The notes under the pieces are model-generated. The model was given only the letters and a program-made list of their open reading frames with translations. It had not been told where the DNA came from and ran no database searches. The position numbers and the translations under genes were made by a program. 64,000 bases of DNA from Anaerolineae bacterium. GTDB lineage: Bacteria; Chloroflexota; Anaerolineae; Aggregatilineales; Phototrophicaceae. The stretch is taken from the NCBI GenBank assembly GCA_022841825.1, contig JALHQT010000001.1:62001-126000 (forward strand), given 5' to 3'. The stretch's first letter is position 1; each line of letters begins with the position of its first letter. Of the stretch, positions 54,132 to 61,083 are shown in pieces.

Positions 54132-54581
54132 ATGGCTTCAAACACGTACCATGTCTCCCTGTGGAACAAAAACCACAGTCACCCGGAATACCCGGAGGGC
54201 ATCTTCGGCGGGACGCTGACCTTGAATGAGAATGGTCTACTGTTTCAGCCTGAACGCTCGTCGTTGCCGCCACTGGTTGTTCATTGGGATAACCTGACTA
54301 GCACCTACCCCGATGCACAATTGCATCCTTCGCCACTGCTGCACCTTGTCTGGTTTTTCTCTGGCTATCCCGGTCTCGTCACTGTTTTCACCTTTGGGAT
54401 TATCTATCTCTACTTGGGTTCGCTCTCCATCAAGTTCAAGGATGCGCGATACGACAAGATTTGTGTTGTTGAGTTCACCAAGTTCTCCATCATGTGGGCG
54501 TTTGGGAAGAACTGGGCAAACAACCTCGAACAAGAAATGTGGGAACTCAAGCGTAGTCTTCGCACCGAACGCAGAAACTAG
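54132..54581 (+). CDS. Tandem small-protein family, copy 2
   Basis: A 149-residue paralogue of copy 1 (NKNHSHPEYPEGIFGGTLTLNENGLLFQP, PLVVHWDNLTSTY, LSIKFKDARYDKICVVEF, GKNWANNLEQEMWELKRSL). The middle (LLHLVWFFSGYPGLVTVFTFGIIYLYLG) is a clear hydrophobic hairpin that should enter the membrane. AGGAG precedes the ATG; the gap to copy 1 is 15 nt. Confidence 0.75.
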   Translation: MASNTYHVSLWNKNHSHPEYPEGIFGGTLTLNENGLLFQPERSSLPPLVVHWDNLTSTYPDAQLHPSPLLHLVWFFSGYPGLVTVFTFGIIYLYLGSLSIKFKDARYDKICVVEFTKFSIMWAFGKNWANNLEQEMWELKRSLRTERRN

Positions 54582-54606
54582 CAGCTGCTCGTGAAGGGAA
54601 AATCTC

Positions 54607-55053
54607 ATGTCTCAAATCAGTTACGCAGTTACCCTCCGCAACAGTAACCACAGTCATCCGTCGTATCCCGTTGGCATGATCATGGGGACGTTAAGCCTTG
54701 ACGCTAACGGCATGGTGTTTCACCCGCAAAGCGACAAGCTCCAGCCGCTGGTCATTCACTGGCACAACCTCACCAGCACCTATACTCAGCTCATCCTCTA
54801 CCCGATGGAGTGGGTTATCTGGGCATGGTGGTTGTTGGCGTTACCCATCCTTTTGACGTTTGTCACCTTCGGTGTGATAGCTCCCAAGCTGGCGATTGTC
54901 TCGGTCAAGTTCAAGGACGCTGACTTCGACAAGATTTGTGTCGTTGAATTTTGCACTGATTCGGTGATTTCCTTCCTCGGACAATCCTGGGCAACCAACC
55001 TGGAACAAGAAATGTGGGAACTCAAGCGTGCCTACCGCAGGGCAAAGGGATAA
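54607..55053 (+). CDS. Tandem small-protein family, copy 3
   Basis: A 148-residue paralogue (NSNHSHPSYPVGMIMGTLSLDANGMVFHP, PLVIHWHNLTSTY, VSVKFKDADFDKICVVEF, GQSWATNLEQEMWELKRAYRR). The middle WVIWAWWLLALPILLTFVTFGVIAPKLA is strongly hydrophobic. Copies 2 and 3 are closer to each other than to copy 1. The order of copies with similar spacing indicates tandem duplication inside the element. Confidence 0.75.
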   Translation: MSQISYAVTLRNSNHSHPSYPVGMIMGTLSLDANGMVFHPQSDKLQPLVIHWHNLTSTYTQLILYPMEWVIWAWWLLALPILLTFVTFGVIAPKLAIVSVKFKDADFDKICVVEFCTDSVISFLGQSWATNLEQEMWELKRAYRRAKG

Positions 55054-55055
55054 CC

Positions 55056-55481
55056 ATGAGCAACTTAATCCTCCTGCGTGGCAATTTCCTTGCCCCAAAA
55101 GGGGCAATTGCAACCGCCGTTGTCCAATCGTTACCCGGCGTCTTTGAGTACGAAGGGCAAGTGGTGATTGCGGTGACGGATAATGCCTTTTGGATGGTTG
55201 CGCCCAATGAGGAACATCTGATGATCCCATATCGCAACATTCGTTCAGTGCGCCCTGACCAGTTCCCCGGCATCGTCTACCGTGAATATGTTGATGGCGT
55301 GGAAACCCTGGTTGCTCCCAACGATACCGCCGGGGTGACGGTGGAATTTAAGGAGTACGCGGAATTTTACCGTCGCCTCTCCTTCCTCACCTTCTATCCC
55401 AACAAAGCCCACGAATGGGCGCGAACGATTGAAAACGCTGTCTCGAATTTCAATCGTCGTAAGTTTGAGGAGAAGGGGTAG
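55056..55481 (+). CDS. Small protein, probably same structural class as the tandem family
   Basis: The ATG at 55056 (2 nt after the previous stop, AAAGGGA upstream) gives 141 residues: beta-rich N-terminus (GVFEYEGQVVIAVTDNAFWMVAPNEEHLMIPYRNIRSVRP), then GVTVEFKEYAEFYRRLSFLTFYPNKAHEWARTIENAVSNFNRRK. The order 'buried strand - read-out turn - C-terminal helix' is again PH/GRAM-like and resembles bacterial PH domains, although sequence identity with the three copies is low and there is no membrane segment. The function is unknown; it is tightly coupled to the ATPase that follows. Confidence 0.65.
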   Translation: MSNLILLRGNFLAPKGAIATAVVQSLPGVFEYEGQVVIAVTDNAFWMVAPNEEHLMIPYRNIRSVRPDQFPGIVYREYVDGVETLVAPNDTAGVTVEFKEYAEFYRRLSFLTFYPNKAHEWARTIENAVSNFNRRKFEEKG

Positions 55482-55485
55482 AACC

Positions 55486-56994
55486 ATGCCAGTTCTCGGA
55501 AAACACCTGAACCGCTTGTCCGATGGAACATTTGAGGAAACAGACGAGTGGATTGAACTCACGCCAGAAGCTCGTCGGCAAGGGGTTTATGTGCCTGGGA
55601 CAACGGGGGTAGGCAAAACCACCCTCCTTGAGTCCATCATCTACCAAGACATGGTAGCAGGTGACGGCTTGTGCTTTATCGACCCGCATGGCGATGCCGT
55701 CAATAACCTCTTGGAAATCGTTCCAGAACATCGAAAAGAGGATGTTATTCTCTTTGCTCCTGGTGACGATGACCAACTGGAACGCCCGTTAGGGATAAAC
55801 CTCTTGGCATGCAATCGTGATGATGCTCGCCAAGTCCGCCGAGTGACCTCAACTGTCATTGATACCCTGCACAAGCTTTTCTTCTATAGTTGGGGACCCA
55901 GGATGGAAGACCTCTTGAGAAACTCCATCCTGACCCTGATGCAGACACCCATGACGACGTTTCTTGACTTGTGGTTGCTTCTTGCCAGTCCGCTGCATCG
56001 GCACTGGTATACCGACCAAGTTGAAGACAAGTACCTTCAGCAGTTCTGGGAAGTCCAGTTTGCCGGATACACCAAAAGCCCTCGTGACCTGATTGAGCTG
56101 ATTGGGTCTTCCCTCAATAAGATTGGTCGCTTTCTTGCTGATCCGTCGATGCGTAGGGTGGTTGCTCAACCGCAGAACAGTTTTTCGCTCCGTGAGATTA
56201 TGGACAAGCGAAAAATCCTCCTGGTCAATCTCTCCAAAGGGGACTTGGGTGAAGACAATAGTGCGCTTCTGGGTGCTGTCTTGGTCAACCTCATTCTGAT
56301 TGCGGCACTCACCCGGCGTGATACTCCGCCAAGGCTTCGTGTTCCGTTTCATCTCATCGTTGATGAATTCCAAAACTTTGCCACCTCCGACACGTTTTCC
56401 GTACTTCAGAGTGAGGCACGTAAGTATGCCATTGACACGATTGTTGCTCATCAGTACCGGGATCAACTGGATGACCTCAACAAAGGCTCAACCTTAAACG
56501 TTGCCAACTTCATCGTCTTTCGCGTCACCGGGATTGATGCCCAAGAACTAGCAGTTCAATTTGACAATACGCCGCCACCGCCTGAGATGACCTTTCAGCA
56601 CGTCCATGAGCAGGATGCCAATATCTCCTGGCTCTATCACCAGCAACCGGAAATGATGCAGGTTCCCCTGCCTCGACGCCTCTACAGTGATGTTGCTTCA
56701 GAACGCGCCAACCGCTTTGCCTTGGAAGATAACTTCCAGGCAACAACTCGGCTGGTAGTTGATGGGAAACTTTCAGAAGATCCGGTACGAATTGTCCCCT
56801 ACCATGCGCTGCCGCTGCCTGACATTACGCCCCGGTCGCCTGAGAGGGCTGCCGCCATCCGTATCGCCTCGCTTGAGCTTGGGCAACCCAAAGAAGTCGT
56901 TGACGACTTCATCAAAGAACGGATCGGCAACGGGATTACCTTTGACGGTTTCCCTGATGTGGCGCACCGAAATTACGACGAAACAGACGAATAA
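55486..56994 (+). CDS. HerA/TraG-like DNA-pumping ATPase
   Basis: The ATG at 55486 has AGGAGAAGGGG upstream and gives 502 residues. Motifs: Walker A YVPGTTGVGKTTLLESIIYQD (about residues 35-55), LCFIDPHGDAVNNLLEIVPEHRKEDVILFAPGD, Walker B FHLIVDEFQNFAT (about 285-297) and SEARKYAIDTIVAHQYRDQL (sensor/TraG C-terminal pattern). No membrane anchor is seen. Proteins of this type act as coupling or DNA-transport ATPases in conjugative elements. The anchor may be supplied by the small membrane-associated proteins encoded just upstream, which is inference. Confidence 0.88.
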   Translation: MPVLGKHLNRLSDGTFEETDEWIELTPEARRQGVYVPGTTGVGKTTLLESIIYQDMVAGDGLCFIDPHGDAVNNLLEIVPEHRKEDVILFAPGDDDQLERPLGINLLACNRDDARQVRRVTSTVIDTLHKLFFYSWGPRMEDLLRNSILTLMQTPMTTFLDLWLLLASPLHRHWYTDQVEDKYLQQFWEVQFAGYTKSPRDLIELIGSSLNKIGRFLADPSMRRVVAQPQNSFSLREIMDKRKILLVNLSKGDLGEDNSALLGAVLVNLILIAALTRRDTPPRLRVPFHLIVDEFQNFATSDTFSVLQSEARKYAIDTIVAHQYRDQLDDLNKGSTLNVANFIVFRVTGIDAQELAVQFDNTPPPPEMTFQHVHEQDANISWLYHQQPEMMQVPLPRRLYSDVASERANRFALEDNFQATTRLVVDGKLSEDPVRIVPYHALPLPDITPRSPERAAAIRIASLELGQPKEVVDDFIKERIGNGITFDGFPDVAHRNYDETDE

Positions 56995-57004
56995 ACGGGT
57001 GTGC

Positions 57005-57010
57005 TATAGT
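57005..57010 (+). promoter_or_regulatory. -10 box of the replication-relaxation gene
   Basis: TATAGT ends 6 nt before the ATG at 57017, so a transcript from it would be leaderless. No good -35 is seen; the gene may also be read from the ATPase operon. Confidence 0.4.
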
Positions 57011-57016
57011 GCCAGT

Positions 57017-57973
57017 ATGGATACTGCCACGCTCACGTTTACTCAACCAACCGTTATTCGCTTTCCTGAAGTTGAGAGGGCGGACAAATCCATGACCGAT
57101 AAAGCCGACCGGCTCCCCTACTACACCCGTACCGAGAACCCGCCTTCTATCGCCATTACACCGCGCGACAAGGGCATTTTAGAAGCCTTCTATGACCACA
57201 ACGGCGTTCTCGCCGATTACCAACTTGCCAACCTCTTTTTCGGCAGTATGCGGCGGATGAAGGAACGGATGACCCTTCTCTACCAAAACCGCTATGTCAA
57301 CCGCTTCAACCGCAAAGAACGAAACAGCCATGACTACATGGCGTACTTTCTCGATGAATTGGGCGTTGCCTATATCAAACAGCAGTTTGGAGACACTGCC
57401 CGTATTCGCCTCAAAGGTGATCGGGATAGTCGCATTCACCATGATGTCGTCGTCAATGACATCCGGATTGCCATGAGGAAGTCGCTCTCCGCTCTGGGCG
57501 CAACGATTGTTGAAAGTTTCAACTCTCTGGATTTTGACAGTGACCATGATGTCGTCATGGTTCCTGAAGGTGGTCGGAAACCCCAACGACGGGCAGTTGT
57601 GCCGGATGACTTTCTCCATCTCCTCATGCCAAACGGGAAACATCGCAGGTATTTTGTTGAGGCAGAACTTTCACGGAAAGACAATCCCCGGCTGCTTGAG
57701 GAGAAGTTTCGCCCTCAAGCCTACTACGTTCTGGAAAGTCCAGAGTACAAAGCACGGTTCGGAGAAAAAGCGGGCGGAACCTTCCTCTACTTCGTCCACG
57801 ATGAGCCAACCGTTGAACGGATGAAACGAACGGCAGAAAAGCTTGGTGAGGTTGCCCGGATCTTCTACTTCACCACCTATGAAAGGGTCGCACAAGCTGC
57901 CTCGTTCTATACCGATCCCCTCTTTTGGCATGGAACCAAAGAAGTTGAAACCTCACTCATCCAAACTACCTGA
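57017..57973 (+). CDS. Replication-relaxation family protein
   Basis: The 318-residue protein from the ATG at 57017 has an N-terminal winged-helix part (ITPRDKGILEAFYDHNGVLADYQLANLFFGSMRRMKERMTLLYQNRYVNRF) and a nuclease-like core (HHDVVVNDIRIAMRKS, DFLHLLMPNGKHRRYFVEAELSRKDNPRLLEEKFRPQAYYV). This is the Replic_Relax pattern, found next to transfer ATPases in integrative and conjugative elements and plasmids, where it may start replication or act as relaxase. It follows the ATPase by 22 nt. No other relaxase candidate is visible. Confidence 0.85.
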   Translation: MDTATLTFTQPTVIRFPEVERADKSMTDKADRLPYYTRTENPPSIAITPRDKGILEAFYDHNGVLADYQLANLFFGSMRRMKERMTLLYQNRYVNRFNRKERNSHDYMAYFLDELGVAYIKQQFGDTARIRLKGDRDSRIHHDVVVNDIRIAMRKSLSALGATIVESFNSLDFDSDHDVVMVPEGGRKPQRRAVVPDDFLHLLMPNGKHRRYFVEAELSRKDNPRLLEEKFRPQAYYVLESPEYKARFGEKAGGTFLYFVHDEPTVERMKRTAEKLGEVARIFYFTTYERVAQAASFYTDPLFWHGTKEVETSLIQTT

Positions 57974-58297
57974 AAAATACCCCATATTAGCCCCTGTAGC
58001 GGCGTTTAACGGCGATTATGTGCCTTTGCTGACTAAGTGCCCATCCCGGTTCCTTTTCGTCGTTTTACGGGCTTTCCATCAATATGATACGATGAATGTC
58101 CGTTGAGGATCGAGGCGGGTGGAAGTAACTGCTCATGACCCGGTGAACCCATACTCCACGTTCTGTCCTGTGGAGCAACACGCACGGATTGTGCCTGCAC
58201 CAATGCAGGCGGAGTGGACAGTCCGGTAAAACCGTATTGCGTTGTTGGCACAAAACCCTGTCCTCTGTTGTGCCTCCCCTCATGCGGGCTAGGACTG
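57974..58297 (+). ncRNA. Non-coding interval with several hairpins; possible structured RNA
   Basis: About 325 bp without a convincing gene. A 19-nt sequence shared with the primase 3' end lies at 57992-58010. Downstream, stems CTCCAC/GTGGAG (58154-58175), GCCTGCA-CCAA-TGCAGGC (58193-58210), a longer-range CTGTCC/GGACAG (58163/58216) and GGCACAA/TTGTGCC (58247-58274) can form. TTGTGCC and CTGTCC each occur twice while each complement occurs once, so alternative pairings compete. This could be a structured RNA or a 3' regulatory region; no known RNA family is recognised. Confidence 0.35.
57992..58010 (+). repeat. 19-nt element shared with primase 3' end (copy 1)
   Basis: CCCTGTAGCGGCGTTTAAC lies 18 nt after the stop of the replication-relaxation gene. 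On the sense strand of the primase gene nearly the same sequence (one difference) follows the stop codon by 3 nt (62062-62044). Confidence 0.6.
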
Positions 58298-58714
58298 CTA
58301 CATGAGATTGTCACGCTTGAGGCTGACATATTCCGTCTCGGCAACTATAACGTGGTCAGTAACCTCGATCCGGAGAATTCTCCCCGCCTGTTGAAGCTCC
58401 CGCGTAAGTGCAATATCCTCTGGTGTCGGTGTCGGGTCATTGCTCGGATGATTGTGCGCAATGATGATTGACGCGGCGCTACATAAGATTGCCCGGACGA
58501 ATACTTCACGTGGGTGAATAACTGCGGACACAAGTCCACCCACACACACTAAATCAAATTTGATAAGCCGATGTCTGGTATTGAGAAGTAGTACCCAGAA
58601 GTGTTCTTTTGTCTGGTCAATCGCATCTTCACGCTTAAGAGCCGTCAAAAGTATCTGGTAAACCGTCTCAGGAGTGGTAACGAGTGGGTACCGTTCTTCA
58701 GTCTGAATAATCAT
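58298..58714 (-). CDS. RadC-like JAB-domain protein
   Basis: The 138-residue protein is a RadC/DUF2466 JAB domain without the usual N-terminal helix-hairpin-helix part: FWVLLLNTRHRLIKFDLVCVGGLVSAVIHPREVFVRAILCSAASIIIAHNHPSNDPTPTPEDIALTRELQQAGRILRIEVTDHVIV. The metal site HNHPSxD-x(n)-D is intact. Short RadC proteins are common in plasmids and integrative elements; their activity is unknown. It stands alone on the minus strand. Confidence 0.9.
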   Translation of the reverse strand: MIIQTEERYPLVTTPETVYQILLTALKREDAIDQTKEHFWVLLLNTRHRLIKFDLVCVGGLVSAVIHPREVFVRAILCSAASIIIAHNHPSNDPTPTPEDIALTRELQQAGRILRIEVTDHVIVAETEYVSLKRDNLM

Positions 58715-58797
58715 GATGGCTCAAAAGGTGAGACATGTGAGAAACACGTTCATTTCCCCTTTTGCCTCGTATCCTTCGCCTGGAATAGGTGGCTAGC

Positions 58798-58938
58798 CCG
58801 TAGCCACTGCACCAAACCAAGGCGCAGCAAAGGAAAGCCCTGATACCACATCATTGTGTCAAGGGTGTCAAAGTGAGCCGTGCGAACGTCCCTTGACACA
58901 ATCCCGATGGAGCCATAATGAGAAGGCAGTGGCTACGG
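58798..58938. repeat. Nested inverted repeat, cluster 1
   Basis: Outer arms CCGTAGCCACTGC (58798-58810) and GCAGTGGCTACGG (58926-58938) are a perfect 13-bp pair. Inside them ATTGTGTCAAGGG (58853-58865) and CCCTTGACACAAT (58890-58902) are another perfect 13-bp pair. Together they could form a long hairpin or cruciform, or serve as a replication or transfer origin. Confidence 0.75.
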
Positions 58939-58970
58939 CGAAGCCCTCTCCCCTCGTCTTTGCCTTCCTT

Positions 58971-59003
58971 GTCCCATTTTTGAGACATGACAGACTGTAC
59001 GCT
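58971..59003 (+). promoter_or_regulatory. Palindromic-operator promoter of the tiny-gene pair
   Basis: GTCCCA-TTTT-TGAGAC (58971-58986), one mismatch from a perfect palindrome, is followed after 11 nt by TACGCT (58998-59003). The same hexamer and spacing occur at the toxin-recombinase promoter. Confidence 0.68.
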
Positions 59004-59089
59004 TAAGTTGGAGCGCGTGCCTTCTTGCCGTCTTTAGGACGTGAAACAAGACCCTTGTTGGTCAATGCATACGCGAGGAGGTGATTGCT

Positions 59090-59251
59090 ATGGCTCGATG
59101 GGCTGAGATGACTATCGGGGAACAAGTGAAGTTACTTGAGAACCGATTGGAGCAAATCAAAACCTGTCAACGGCTATTGTCTGACTTTGAGCGCATGACA
59201 GCCTACAAGCTGGAAGGCTTGAAGAAAGAAATGGAAGAGAACGAACAGTGA
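59090..59251 (+). CDS. Tiny coiled-coil protein (53 residues)
   Basis: The ATG at 59090 is preceded by GAGGAGGTG, one of the best ribosome sites in the window. The product (MARWAEMTIGEQVKLLENRL then EQIKTCQRLLSDFERMTAYK, ending KKEMEENEQ) is almost wholly an acidic amphipathic helix with heptad-like leucines. It is of unknown function, perhaps a small regulator or assembly factor. It lies under a palindromic promoter of the element regulon. Confidence 0.6.
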   Translation: MARWAEMTIGEQVKLLENRLEQIKTCQRLLSDFERMTAYKLEGLKKEMEENEQ

Positions 59252-59399
59252 CCTTCCGAAACGATACCCGACTCGCCAGATGACACACCCATGCAAGTAG
59301 CAGCAAGGCACATCGCGTCCACGCTCTGAAAGATGAGAGATACTTGCAGTGATGTTGTGTCACTGTCCCTGGCGGGTCACTGAAGGGAGGTGAGACACC

Positions 59400-59531
59400 A
59401 TGCTACCAACCATTGAAGCATTGCTTCGTACCCCAGAGGGTCTTCTAGGTGCAGTTCTCGGAATAGGCATTGTCCTGGAACGATTGACTGCTCCGAAAAA
59501 GAAAAAAGCTTACCGACGTAACCGCCGATAA
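59400..59531 (+). CDS. Tiny membrane protein (43 residues)
   Basis: The ATG at 59400 follows GAAGGGAGGTGAGACACC, again a strong ribosome site. The product begins MLPTIEALLRTPEGLLGAVL, continues with a hydrophobic stretch up to GIGIVLERL and ends in a very basic tail (KKKKAYRRNRR). One membrane helix with a positively charged cytoplasmic end is the likely form. Function unknown. Confidence 0.5.
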   Translation: MLPTIEALLRTPEGLLGAVLGIGIVLERLTAPKKKKAYRRNRR

Positions 59532-59742
59532 GCCCTAAACACCCTTTGTAGCACGAGTGGCGAACCTGACAAATTCACACCCTGCTAGCTGTCTGAAATT
59601 TCTCATCTTTCAGCAGCGGTACTGTATCATACTGGATACGGATATGAGAAGTACCCAAAAATCGTTGCAGCTCTCCCCTATTGGCTCGGCTTTCTTCTTC
59701 TCTCGCCTTAGCTCTTCTCTGCTCTTTTCTCCGCTGTGCGAT

Positions 59743-59939
59743 CCACGTTCCCGTCGTGCGTAAGCGCGACCGCCCAGCCCAAGCGTGGTACAGACTATAA
59801 GACTGTAACCGCGTCCTCCTCCGCCAAAGAAACATGCTTGCTTGTTTATTGTTTTAGCTCTGGCGGAGGAGGTGGGATGGGCGGTCGCGCTTTTTGCGGC
59901 GTCCTCGAAGAGGCGACCAAAAGCGCGACGGGAACGTGG
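59743..59939. repeat. Triple nested inverted repeat, cluster 2
   Basis: Three pairs lie one inside another: CCACGTTCCCGTCG (59743-59756) with 59926-59939, exact over 14 bp; AAGCGCGACCGCCCAGCCC (59762-59780) with 59874-59892, 18 of 19 bp; CCTCCTCCGCCA (59815-59826) with 59861-59872, exact over 12 bp. The central loop is A+T-rich. As one structure it would be a long extruded hairpin. Confidence 0.8.
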
Positions 59940-60131
59940 TTTGACGAATGGGAGGGTGAGTACATTTGCAGCGTAACACGAGGGATTTATCCCGTAGAGT
60001 AAGCCAAATGTGCGAGACCCTCCTTGAGGAAAACCACATCGTACTGAGCGATTCTTTTCGGCTGCTTTCGGCTTCTCTACTTCCGCACTCTAATTGCTGA
60101 CCTTTCTGCTGAACCAACTGTTGAAAAATCT

Positions 60132-60304
60132 ATTGAACAAAAAGTACTCGTTCAATTTTTATCCACAAAATTTTTAACCCGGTTTGCTACTGCGTCTATT
60201 TTTGGGGTCTTCTTTTACTGTGTCTATTGTATATAGGACGCATCATCAGTGACGTGTCCGGCACGTCATCCATGTCGTATCGGAGACGACACCCATGTCG
60301 TCTC
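60132..60304. other. Candidate replication origin with DnaA box and short repeats
   Basis: TTATCCACA (60159-60167) is a perfect DnaA box within an A+T-rich tract. Next to it are TGACGTG-TCCGG-CACGTCA (60250-60268), two direct repeats CCATGTCGT (60270 and 60293, 23 bp apart) and GAGACGAC-ACCCAT-GTCGTCTC (60283-60304). The Rep-like gene ends 10 nt further on. The set is plasmid-origin-like. Confidence 0.55.
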
Positions 60305-60313
60305 AAGCTCACA

Positions 60314-60694
60314 TTATGCCACTTTATCAACAGTTTTCTTCCTTTTGAGCTTGAATGGCTTATTGCGTTCCAGAATGATATAGGTGTTGTTATATCTCCT
60401 ATCTTTTCGTTCGATTTCGACATACTTTGTATCCCTCAACTCATACAGATACCTCTGTAATTGCCGTTCACTTACGCCTAAATCCTTGGCAAGCGTCTGC
60501 TGCCCCGGAAAACAGCTACCCTCCTGCCACGCATACATGAGGAGAAAGGCATAAGTCATCTTCGCCCCAAGAGAAAGAGCTTTATCACGCATAACGAGGT
60601 ACGGAAAAGCGGCAAATCCGGAGCGCAAAATTTCATTCTGAATGACTACCCGGTCAAACCGGGACTGTAAGAGTGATTGTGACAAAAGCTCCAT
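60314..60694 (-). CDS. Winged-helix Rep-like protein
   Basis: The 126-residue protein has a HTH_36-type winged helix: LSLGAKMTYAFLLMYAWQEGSCFPGQQTLAKDLGVSERQLQRYLYELRDTKYVEIERKDRRYNNTYIILE (about residues 40-110). This domain is common in replication initiators and DnaD-like proteins of plasmids. It starts 4 nt after the stop of the preceding gene (TAACTCTATGG), is the last gene of the replication operon, and ends next to the candidate origin, which it may bind. Confidence 0.72.
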   Translation of the reverse strand: MELLSQSLLQSRFDRVVIQNEILRSGFAAFPYLVMRDKALSLGAKMTYAFLLMYAWQEGSCFPGQQTLAKDLGVSERQLQRYLYELRDTKYVEIERKDRRYNNTYIILERNKPFKLKRKKTVDKVA

Positions 60695-60698
60695 AGAG

Positions 60699-61079
60699 TT
60701 AGCGTTCTGGGGCTTCTACTTTGCCCAGAAACACGCCGATGATATAGGTGAGGAGTTCATACTTCCCCACCTTGAGCCGAAATGCTAAATCGTCAAGGTC
60801 TTCTTTCCACTCGTGAGGTATGTTGGCGTTGACTTTGCCCTGGGGTGTTTTCCTCAGCGTGAATGCCAATTCTTCAATAGCATCCTGAGAGAGAAGTTTG
60901 CGCAATTCCTTGCTCAAAGGCTTGCTCGCGGTTTTGCTTATTTGCTCAACTTTCTGAGCGGGTTTTTGAGCATCTTTTTGGGATGAGCTTTCTTGCTGCC
61001 AGTTGCTTGAAACACCATCTCGCAACACCTGCTCCTGACTGGCTTTTGCTTCCTGTAACTGTTTGAAAAGATCTGCCAT
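60699..61079 (-). CDS. Small partition-like protein
   Basis: From the ATG at 61079 the product has 126 residues: an N-terminal Gln/Ser/Lys-rich disordered part (about 1-55) and a C-terminal part PQGKVNANIPHEWKEDLDDLAFRLKVGKYELLTYIIGVFLGKV that reads like a ribbon-helix-helix (strand VNANIP, two helices). With the AAA ATPase gene directly upstream (4 nt, TAACGCTATGG) it could be a DNA-binding partner for replication or partition. No firm family assignment. Confidence 0.6.
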   Translation of the reverse strand: MADLFKQLQEAKASQEQVLRDGVSSNWQQESSSQKDAQKPAQKVEQISKTASKPLSKELRKLLSQDAIEELAFTLRKTPQGKVNANIPHEWKEDLDDLAFRLKVGKYELLTYIIGVFLGKVEAPER

Positions 61080-61083
61080 AGCG

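Larger units (their letters stand above)
58715..59089. other. Intergenic region with nested inverted repeats and a palindromic promoter
   Basis: This 375-bp gap between RadC and the first tiny gene has no gene that I can support. It holds a nested double inverted repeat at 58798-58938 and the operator-promoter at 58971-59003. The first tiny gene starts at 59090 behind a strong ribosome site. Confidence 0.6.
59532..60313. other. 780-bp non-coding region, candidate origin
   Basis: No gene is supported here. It holds a triple nested inverted repeat (59743-59939), an A+T-rich tract with a perfect DnaA box (60159-60167), a 7-bp inverted repeat ATTGAAC/GTTCAAT (60132-60156) and a block of short repeats (60250-60304). 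It lies between the tiny genes and the end of the replication operon. Confidence 0.6.

Noticed and set aside
58719-58734. A sixth palindrome-like site GCTCAA-AAGG-TGAGAC next to the RadC start
   Set aside because: It has two mismatches and there is no -10-like hexamer 10-11 nt from either end, so I do not count it as part of the regulon.
59743-59939. Interpretation of the nested repeats as a MITE or insertion sequence
   Set aside because: No transposase, no target-site duplication at the ends and no second copy seen in the window.
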